Assembly (NCBI GenBank): GCA_022457155.1
Contig: JAJGOT010000901.1
Coordinates: 95,271 to 159,270, forward strand
Source of the DNA: Cladopsammia gracilis
Lineage: Eukaryota > Cnidaria > Anthozoa > Scleractinia > Dendrophylliidae
DNA: 64,000 nucleotides
Direction: 5' to 3'
Shown here: piece after piece, positions 1 through 9,900 of the stretch
Layout: every line of letters starts with the position of its first letter
Position numbering within the stretch: the stretch's first letter is position 1
The notes under the pieces: model-generated
What the model saw: only the letters and a program-made list of their open reading frames with translations
Told to the model about the DNA's origin: nothing
The model's database searches: none
Position numbers and translations under genes: made by a program

Positions 1-193
1 TGGCTACAGAATGAAGTCTTACTTTTCAGACATAATTTTATGTTTCTCCGTAAAAGCACTTAAAGCACTAAATAATGTTCAAGCTGTGTACAGCTGCTTG
101 TTTAATGCGAAAACAAGAAACGGGTAGTTGGTGCTATTTTACGTGGTTGACACTTAAATTCAAGAAATTTTTCGTTCCTGAACGTGACATACA

Positions 194-374
194 CATGAAT
201 GAATGAATGAATGAATGAATGAATGAATGAATGAATGAATGAATGAATGAATGGATGAATGAATGAATGAATGAATGAATGGATGAATGAATGAATGAAT
301 GAATGAATGAATGGATGAATGAATGAATGAATAAATAAATAAATGAATGAATTCATTCAATGAATGAATGAATA
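194..374. repeat. Tetranucleotide microsatellite (GAAT)n
   Basis: An almost pure run of the four-base unit GAAT with a few ATGG interruptions. Open frames across it encode repetitive Ser-Phe-Ile-His peptides on the minus strand and are artefacts of the repeat. Confidence 0.97.
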
Positions 375-1047
375 AGGGTAATGGTAAAAATAAAATAACG
401 GTGATGGTAAATGGTACAGAGGATAGAAATCCTGTTAATATTAGGACCATATCCTTCGCTTTTCTTCTCACCATTTTCGATGGTTTTCAACAACTGTTTG
501 CTTTCCTCTAGCTTTGCCGTAGTTGTCTCAAGTGACTCGCTTACCTTCTTTACCTAAATTTGCAAACAAAATCAATATTATTGCAGTTATTCAGAAAATA
601 ACTGATAAAAGAAAGGAGCGGCTCGGTTTGATACCAATTTTTTTTAGTTCTAAAAAGCACTCAAGACCTAATCTTGTCATAATTATTTTACTGTACAGTT
701 AAATTACTATTTCATCATTTCGGGCTAAACTTTGTAGAAGTAGTGTATTTTTTTTTTCCTTCGCGGAGTGTGGAATTTTGTAATTCTTTCCCACTGCCAG
801 TAACAGGGAGCTTCAGCAACCTCGAAGTCAACTGAACGCCAAGGTAAACGTCATTGAAAAAATAATTCACGCTTTTTCAAACTACATAATTTATGAACTT
901 TGTAATTGTTCCAATATTTTTAATTTGTCTAATGTGACTGAATTGTCCAGGAGCTGAATTCATAGGGATGGCCTTGAAGTTCAAATAAACTGAAAGGAAA
1001 ATTAACTGTGTGTTCACGTTCTCAACAAAACCAAAAATTTTGATCAT
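375..1047. other. Unassigned AT-rich sequence
   Basis: No convincing gene, RNA or complete element is visible here. Homopolymer A and T runs are common. Confidence 0.6.
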
Positions 1048-1626
1048 TTGATGTATTTGTTGTTTTGCAGGGAACGGATTGAGAAAGGACCAAAATATTA
1101 CAGTTGTACGTCGTCTTCTTTATTCTTCACGGCGGTTTGTAAACTGGCATTTTCCTTGTTGTCGATTTCGCTTGCTTAATAGATTTATGAAGGCGTTCTG
1201 TGAACGCAATAATAGTGTTTTGGGACGAAATTATTTGAGTTTTAGCGCCTGTAGTGAAATGAAAGAGGCTCGCAAATCAAATTTCACAGGAAAGACATGC
1301 TACGATTACTTTCATACTTCATCAAGTATATGAAATGTGATCAAATTTTTATTTTTCACTGGTTTCCAAGCAACGGCAGTAACCTTAGCAGCACCAGCGT
1401 ATTCAAGTGCCCTTAATTTGTTCTAAACAATGTCGTTTCATCTTATATCTCAAGGACACTTAATAATGTAACTCTTACTCGCGTATCACTAGCTGCAGAC
1501 GAAGTCTGAATAAACATTATAAAACGGTTTTTCAAGTCGATCAAAAGTTTTTTTTTTTTTTTTACAGTATGATTGATCACTCCCGTATTGGCTCGACTCG
1601 TTCTTGTTTTTGCCGCGGGATGTATA

Positions 1627-1942
1627 GAGTGTTTTCACTCACGTGACGGGCGGCCATATTGGAGTGCTAAAACAATGGTTGTGACTAGAATGGATACTCC
1701 AAAATCAGGTTTGGACCAGCGGTTGCAGTGAAAACATTGGTTTGGTGGGGGGTTCTCATTCTCGCGGGCTCAGAAACCTGATTTTGGAGTATCCATTTAA
1801 GTCACAACCCTAAAACAATAGCAAATGTTTGAATAAGAATAGAGCTAAAGTCCCATAGGATTCGTTTGGCACACCAACATGGCCGCCATTTCATTGTTTT
1901 GGGACACCAATATGGCCGTCGTGACGTCACGTGAAAACACTC
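1627..1942. mobile_element. TIR element (GAGTGTTTTCAC ends), carrying a nested insertion
   Basis: The ends are inverted repeats beginning GAGTGTTTTCAC and continuing through a CACGTGACG stretch and GGCCATATTGG. The paralogous copy at 57635-57807 lacks the 133-bp insertion at 1677-1809. No coding capacity, so a MITE. Confidence 0.85.
1677..1809. mobile_element. 133-bp MITE with 10-bp target duplication
   Basis: The ends are inverted: GGTTGTGACT at the left and AGTCACAACC at the right, continuing into a second inverted block GGATACTCCAAAATCAGG. The 10-bp target CTAAAACAAT occurs on both sides (1667-1676 and 1810-1819). The paralogous right-hand copy has the uninterrupted empty site. A 9-10 bp duplication is typical of Mutator-like elements; that assignment is inference. 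Confidence 0.85.
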
Positions 1943-2485
1943 AATAGAGGAAGCTTGCCATTGTTATTCAAATACAAAGTTCCGACAAGTTTATGAAATA
2001 TGTCTGAAGACAGTGTGTCGCTCTTGACGGGAGGCGAAGAAACATAACAAACATGAATAAAGTAAATAATTTAATGTGTTTGTGGGTTCATGTATGCGAA
2101 GCACTGGTGTAGATTCTTATAAAAAATTTGACTTATAAAGTCTGGTTAAAAACGGTTACATACAGTGACAATAATAAAATCTCAGACTGTGCAATCATGA
2201 GTCTAGTACAGCTATCTATTTGATCATTTGAGTTGAAGACGCTTTAAAAGCTTTAAAAAATTACAGGCATTGTCTTCCTAATTAAAATTCTAACATGAGT
2301 AAAATACGGCTGAAGTCTCTTTGTCCTCCATCAGTGTTATATGGATTTAGAATACTCCATTAAACCTCCTATATAATTATATATTATGTAGTGCAGTCGT
2401 AAGGTTTGAGTCTGTTAACAAATTCACAGACTGAGAAAGTCAAAATTACAAAAGCGTGACTATTCAACAACAAGAACAACAATTT

Positions 2486-2690
2486 AGGGACGGACCATTT
2501 AATTTTTGTTTGGGGGGGGGGGGGTGGGGGGTTGGGCAATAACCAAAAAAAAATTCCTGCAGAAGAAATTTAAGAGAAAAAAAATCGTGCACAAGAAAGC
2601 ACGTGAAAAAAAATTCAAGCATTAAGGTAAAACAAATTCTTGCAAATAGTGATGCTGGAAAAAAAATTAATGCTCAGAAGAACATGACGA
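2486..2690. mobile_element. Partial MITE with AGGGACGGACC end and poly-G tract
   Basis: The left end carries the terminal repeat AGGGACGGACCATTTAATTT followed by a poly-G run (about 2512-2526). The opposite terminus, seen in the complete copy at 56845-57089, is missing here. Confidence 0.8.
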
Positions 2691-2975
2691 GCCGCTTGAA
2701 ATCTCACCACTAATTAGCTTGAGTGACGGTTGCTATGACCAATTTCCTGATTTATTTAGGCTTCGGTCTCGTGCGTTTTGGTCGGGGTCAGATTTGGTTG
2801 TCAACAGTTGTCATGGACGGTATTATCTGCAGACGACACGAAACAGCTCTAATTTCGCAACTGTCTGTTAATATGGTTAAATCAGTACTAGCTGGGGTAA
2901 ATAAAGTCGAGCGCGGTCTTTTCAAATTATTCTGCGGATCGATAGCCACGAGATCCGCACCTGAAATCTCATTCA

Positions 2976-3992
2976 ATGGAGTATTTGCGCGTTTTTTCTC
3001 CGTGTCTTGACCGAGAAAAGCGTTGGTACATTTTTTATTCAAAATTGCCTCTTCTAAAGCCTTCGAAGTTTTCGAAGCGAGCAGTATTTGATAATTTTCC
3101 CGACGAGGTCAGGAAAGTTCGAGCTTCTCTTCTGACAACCGAGGATGGCCAGCCTTTATCGTCGGCAGCATGGTTTAAAAGTAAATACAAGGCAAATTTA
3201 GCCCTAGATCAGGAGGTGTACCTCGTGACATCTTTTGGCCTTTACATTGGCGTACTGAATCATAAGAACACTTTCGAGGTAAGCAAGGAATTCGATTTTT
3301 TTCGTGTGTTGCTGAATACATTCTGCCTCGACGATGTCCGCGCCAAAACAGCCAAATTGCCCGCCAAAATAATCGATGTGGCGCGCGCGGGAATGACTTC
3401 AGTCACACCATCGCAGAGTCCAACATTTGCGACCCTAGATTCCTTAAAACAGCAAATTGTTCAGCAGGAGAAATACATCGGAACTTTACAAAGGAATTTG
3501 GAGAACTCTAGCGAAAAAATCCAAAGGCTAGAAGCTCAACTTCGCGGCGAGTTTGCCAAGCAGAGGCCGGCAACTCAACCAGAACTTGCCAGACATGTCG
3601 AATTGACTTTGAAGGAAATTTCTGAGAGTAACCTCCTAACACCATTGGCGAAAAAGAAGAAAATGAATACCAAAGCGAGGAACGTTTTCAAAGAGCTTGG
3701 AGACGTAGCTGAGAGACATCGCGAAAGCCTGGCATCCATTTTAGGACATCTCGTATGCTGCGATAAAATCCCCGAAGCAAGGGATCTCCTTGGGGAAATC
3801 GCCGATATGGTTGCTCAGGAAAAGGGAGTCAAGGCGGCGGTGAAGGTTATCCTCTCAGAAGAAATCGTCCAAACCTTTTTGCAGTCAATGGCGGTACCAG
3901 ATTGGGTTTTGTTGTACTTTAAGATAAGTGCTCGTTTGCCTGATAACGCCTGGCAGATGCTGTTGAACTTGACTAAGCTTGGTGACACAAAG
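2976..3992 (+). CDS. Exon 1: N-terminal region with coiled coil
   Basis: 339 codons, phase 0, ending GACACAAAG before GTGAGG. Starts at ATG 2976; no better upstream start is in frame. Residues ~155-195 read as a coiled coil (LKQQIVQQEKYIGTLQRNLE). Residues 221-235 include a KKKK cluster that could be a nuclear signal. No recognised domain in residues 1-140. Confidence 0.75.
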
Positions 3993-6900
3993 GTGAGGTT
4001 GTTTATAAACTTACTTCGAGTTAAATTATTATCTTTCAGTGTCATGATTGTACAGTTCACAATTTAGTTAAAAAGTGCTGAGTCGATCCTTTTATATTTA
4101 TTATTAACTTTTATTCTTAACATGCAGTCTTTGCAATGCTGGTGCAGTCTGTTAAAATGAAACTTAACTTTATTTTAGTGGTTGTAACTGTTATAAGCTC
4201 TTAAAAAAATACTAATCTCACTGCAATTCATAAAGCTTCTAATAGCTATCTGATTTTTCTAACTCCTTGTCCCTAACTAGCTAAGTCCCACTTTAGAGCT
4301 TTAAGGGGGTTTTCCGATTTATTAGGACCTAATTCAGGGTTAGCAAATGTGAATATTTTGCTGACTCTCTTGTAATTCCTGCTGATCCCCCCCCAGGTCC
4401 TTATAAATGAAAGCCCCATAATATATATAGGTTGCCATCGAGACTATTTATACACTGATCTCCTCAGTAGATAATGTAAAATGCATAACTAATGTTGCAA
4501 ATTATGATAATCTTATACATATATTAATAATAATAATGTTGTCGTTGTTGTAGTTAATGTGTTATGTTTTGTTGTTTTCTAGAAAAATGAAGATGCTTCA
4601 TTGTTGTTGTCAAAAAATAAGATCAAGGCTGTTCGGAGGGTGGTTTTTAAGGTCGTCAAGAAAACATTCAGTGTTAGAGATTTACCTGACCCTGTGACTG
4701 GCAGCCAAGTGGATATGTCATCAGTTCTTGCATGGGCTATCAGAGAGCAGCGTCTTCACAAAGTGGACAAGGAGATTGTTGAAATAAACATTAAACTTGA
4801 TGGCAGGCCATTTTGGGGTTAGTATATATTTTTAGTACAGTTTATGTAAACCCTTGCCTGAGGCTCAGGTTTACATAAACTTTCAAATTTTCCCAAACTC
4901 TCTCTTGTGTTTGCATCAGGTTTTGTAAATAGGTGCACCATTTTCTATTTTTTAATATCTAAATTTAATAGGTTTTGTCATGATGAAGTTAATTCAATTC
5001 TTGCAAGCTAGAGTTATTTATGGTTATATAACCAACAGTTACAATATTTTTTGGATGCCTACCAGTCTGATAACAAACCTTATCCAGTTGAAGATCCTGC
5101 ATTTATTTAAACTTACCTGATCCCTCTTCTATAATAATACAATACAAATTTTATTTAATGCCCAGTCTGACTGAATGGCTCACTATGTTAATATATGATT
5201 TACCTGGCTTCTATAATGCTGAAACACCAGTTGTAAGTACCCATCGGATATAAGCCCCCGTAGTTATATTTGGCCCTAAAAACAGCCTTATATATACACA
5301 GGTAGTTGTTAGACTTGATAAGCTGTTAGTAGTTAGGACTTACAACTAGAATGTTACTTGTTATATTTTCCGTGTGCATTATATAACAACTAATCTTGAT
5401 TTTGCTAGGTAAAGACCAAGTTATGGTAGGTTTTGTCCCCATTGGGAACCCAAATCTTCCAGAACAGAGTGCTAAATCAGTTTACCCTCTAGCCATTGCA
5501 AACTGCAAGGAAGATAGGTGAAATACTGTGTTCATATTAAAAGTCATTATTAATATCAAATGCTGATAGCTTTTTTTAATATACCCTGGCTTGTAAAAAA
5601 GCCACCAGGATCTTGGCAATATGTCTGGATTCCCTGGCAAAATCCTGGTGGGATCCTGACCAGAAAATGAATGTCCTGGCATTTCCCGTCAGGATCCTAG
5701 CAAGAAATGGGATTCTCATCAGGATCCCGGCGGCATCCCGTTGGCCTTTTAAAAGGGCAAGCATTGCAGCCAATAATTTGTCTTAATTAGCCCTTATCAG
5801 TTGCAATTATCAGCAATAATTAACTTATTATAACCAAAAAACATCAAAATATTAATATATAAGGCACCGCATGGGTCTAAAATGACTCATGCAAGTAAAT
5901 GATTGTACATCATATGATAACTGAGAAGTTGCCTTAAGATAAACAAATTCTCCCAAAGGTATATTAAGAATTACTCAAGTGCTTCATCACTATATCTCAG
6001 GTTTGGTTACATTGAAATTATGACCTTGAATCAGCATGCATGCAAAATGTTGCCATATTTAAATTATTATCCCTTATACATGTACAAGCTACCTGAGGTA
6101 GCTATGTTTGATCTAACTTTTTATGACACAATTTTTATTATTCTTTAGGAACAACATACGGCGCCTTATGCAAGATTTGAATAGGCAGAAGGCTATTCTC
6201 AAAGATCGTGGACTGTTGGTAGATGGGAAGTTCTATAGATTCAAATTCACAGGTGAGGAATTTTAATTTTAAAAAAGATATTGTTTTGAATTATATTATA
6301 TAACAAACATGCTCACTGCAAATTCACTAATATCAAATGCGTCAATGTTTTTTAGCCACCTAGAAAAAGATGAATCCATCATATTTCTCATTCTGGATAA
6401 TGTACTGTATATAGTTTTTTACATTTGACTTAATCCTACAGACTGTATATATTATGTTTTACAGTTACTCTGGACTACAAGTCCCTTTTGCTTCTTACGG
6501 TGAAAAAAGACGATGATGATTTCCAGTTAGGTGGAAAAGGATATGGTGTTGAGTTTTGCTTATTCTGCACAGCCATAAGGGTATTTATTAATGAGTTATG
6601 TTATTGTTGTAGTTACTGGGGAGTATCACTGGTTTGCTAGGTGACGGGTGGTTTACTTATGTAAGCTTTAACTAGGTTCAGTATGTTTGGTTGGCCCCTT
6701 AGAGCCCTAGCTGTACCCCATTATAGTTTATATTCTGTGGAAAATAATTATATAGACCCCATCTTAGTTCATTTTTTTAAAAATGTTATCAAAACTTAGT
6801 GCCTGGACTTCTTGTTATGGCATTTTAAATATAAATTAATTTCAATGATTTAATCAATTGTTGTTAGTACTGTTGCAACACTAGCAACTTAATGTCATTT

Positions 6901-9900
6901 TCAAGGCCTGCCAGGTAAACTCTGACAGAGGGTTGGGTACCCCTAAAATTTAATTATTTATATGGTTAAAACTTTGACATGCCCGTCTGGATTTATGCTA
7001 CCATTTAGAAATGTAGATGCCCTAATTCTGATCCTCATGAGACATGTGTAACATGCTTCCTGGAAAGTAAAGGAAACATTGGAAAGTAAGTAGAACTATG
7101 ATAAATAGTAACAGTTATGGGTTTTATATCTCTGTCTCAGGTGCCACTCAGAAGGCACGCAGGTTGAAGAAGAAGCTACTGTTCATGCAGTCAGCATATA
7201 AATGAGAGTAACAATTGTTTATTAATTTGTCCTCAGTTGGAAGGGTCTCCGTGCACTACACTGCGAGATGCGGAACACTGAACAGGTCATTGGCTCTGTT
7301 GGACTGATGTCATACCGATGTAACGCATTGAACGAACTGAATGCTAAACTGTCAGGACTTGGACCAGGGACCTTTAAAGATAACTATGTGAAAATAAAGG
7401 AAAGAAAGGGACAAGAAACCTGTATCGATAGAAGCAATGTAAAAGTCAGCTCTATGTCAGGTAATAGCATGAGATGTTGATCTGATATTTTGTAACTTGT
7501 GAGAATTTATTAATGCCTATTTATCTCACCTGGGTGGTAAGACCCCTTCTTTACAAGTGTACTTATAGTAAATATCACCTTTTTACAGGTCCAACTGAGA
7601 GAAAATTCCTTCAAAACATTGAAGATGTGGTGAGAGCTGGACTACCTTTTACTAAAGTCAAGGAGTACTACAGCAATCGAGAAGTGGCGGAGGAATTCCT
7701 TCTGAACAAACTATCCTTTTGTGTTGAAGCCCAGAAGGTATTTAAATATGTATTATACTAATTGTTCCACATTAATTCAGTTGTCTTCTGAGAACATATT
7801 AATTATGTTGTTTTTAATCGCCCTTCCCCTTTTCCCCTCCCCCTCCTCCCTCCCCCTCCCAAGCTGTTAATTGAGGTACATTAATTTCTGAATGGCTCTC
7901 TTGGGTTGGTAATTCTGAGTGAGAAATAAATCAGCAATGCCATGCACTTGTTACTAGATTTAATAGCCTTCTTTTGATACATCAACATTAAACTTGATAG
8001 TGAGGCTTAGAGGGCATAAACAAAAGAAATGAATTAACATGGTTTTCCATTTCCTTTGTTTATTTCCTCTGGGCCTTACTATCAAGTTGAATTTTAATAT
8101 ATTGAAAGTAGCCTGTTGTTGTAATATCATGGGGAACTCTGGATTATTTAACCATCATCAAATCCATACTCTTAAACAAGTCAGTGCAGGGTTCTGGGAT
8201 GGTCCCTCATGCTGTTGGATAGGATATATAGTTTTTAGGGTTTTCTGTCTTGAACAGGATATATGGTCTTTAACAGGGTCTCTATTTTAGTTTCTTTTTT
8301 TATTAGGTTCATTCTTGTTACTTACTGAAACTGAAATCATCATTATATTATGACTGATCAGTTCAATAAAATGCTAATTTATTCAATGTATTTCTTTTAT
8401 TTTTTTAATTGAAGTTAAATTTTATTTTCTTGTATTGGGAGGTGACAGTATTCTTTCTTTACTTGATCATTATTTAGTTACTTAAAAATGTTGATATGCA
8501 AAACTTTGTGATATTGTTTTTAATATCCGAGTTGCAGTTTTTTCATGACATGCTCACTGATGGTTCCTTTCAATGAGATTACGGAACTCACCAAACTAAA
8601 GTCACCTTTACTAGATCAGGTCAGTAAAATCAAAATAGGTTATAAGGTAGGTAAGGCACACACAAGCCAAGATGGCCCACATGGCCAGAGTTTATCCCCA
8701 TTTCAGTAGCATAAATTAGCAACCTAGGAGTATTGCTACTTCCCCCTGGAGTACCAAATGGTACCCATTTAAACACATGACCTGGGTAGAGAGAGACAAT
8801 ATTTGTGAAGTCCACCTCCACTGTGAAACCATAATTTTCAATCTGCTGAACAAGTATCATGAGGATGATTTGAGTAAGATTAATTTACACCCATATTAAA
8901 TTTACTAATAATTAATATGTTCAGGAACTTTCCATATCACTGTATTTAAAAACAATACTGTGCTTTTGCAGATGCTTTTGGTCAACACATTGCTGCCCAA
9001 GCATCATTTTGGCAACAAAAGGAGCAAGCGATAGATCACGTGTTAACTGATTGTGATGGGAAGAAATTGATGGATGATAGACTTTTCAGTTTTGCAGCTG
9101 AAATTCACATTGAGCTGATGACATTGGTATGTGAGAAAAATCCCTATTTTAAAAGTAAACTTAATTAATGCTATAACATTTGAGATATCTTAAAATCCCT
9201 GTCCGATCACACTTTAATAAAAATGCACTTACTTTGGGGCAAGTAAGTGTAACTAAACAAGTGGAGTCTGTTAAACAATTAAATTTTCAATGTTTTAACT
9301 TAATGGGCTTCTTATAAACCATTCAAATTATCTCTCTCTAATTGTGTTCCTTTTCATTCTTTCTACAGATGGCCAAGCAGTGGAAGGAAATTGCCCTTGT
9401 TATGCGTGCCCAACAGTTCGATGAGAATGAAGACCTGGATATTGATATTTTTGATGTTCAGGTAAGAATTGAACCTCAAGTTAATATTATTCAGTGCAGT
9501 GAAACCCTGATTAGTGTTATTACGGACGCCGAAGAACCACAGAAATTTTCTTATTAAAAGGGTGTCTGTATGGGTTAGCATGAATTACAGAATTTATGCT
9601 TTGTATTATTTTTTTAAGAAGCTAATTATGGTTAATAAGCAAACTGACCCCACTAAAATGCTAACATTAGAACTGAAGAAACTTAGAAAATTCCTTTCAC
9701 CAAAACTGGCAGCATATGCGAAATTGCTGATGTTTATCTAAGTGCATTTGAATATTTTGACGACTAGAATTAGCTGTCCATATATAATAAGGAAGTGTTC
9801 TTATTAAGAAGGTGTCAGTAAAGTGAGGTTGGGGTGTATATTCAGTTCGGCCATCTATCCATCTGTCTGATTGTCCACCTGATCGCTTTTGAATCAATAA

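Larger units (their letters stand above)
1048..2690. repeat. Segment duplicated in inverse orientation at 56845-58404
   Basis: This stretch matches the interval just outside the right palindrome arm in reverse complement. The 84-codon open frame at 1079-1333 reappears at 58119-58373 on the minus strand with few changes. It includes the 3'-flank module found downstream of the acidic-tail genes (about 2060-2480, minus orientation), so it looks like the tail end of another copy of that duplicated unit whose gene is not in the window. Its left edge, near 1048, coincides with the point where the right copy passes into Penelope-like sequence. Confidence 0.85.

Noticed and set aside
102..474. Open frames encoding repeated SFIH peptides
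   Set aside because: They are translations of the GAAT microsatellite.
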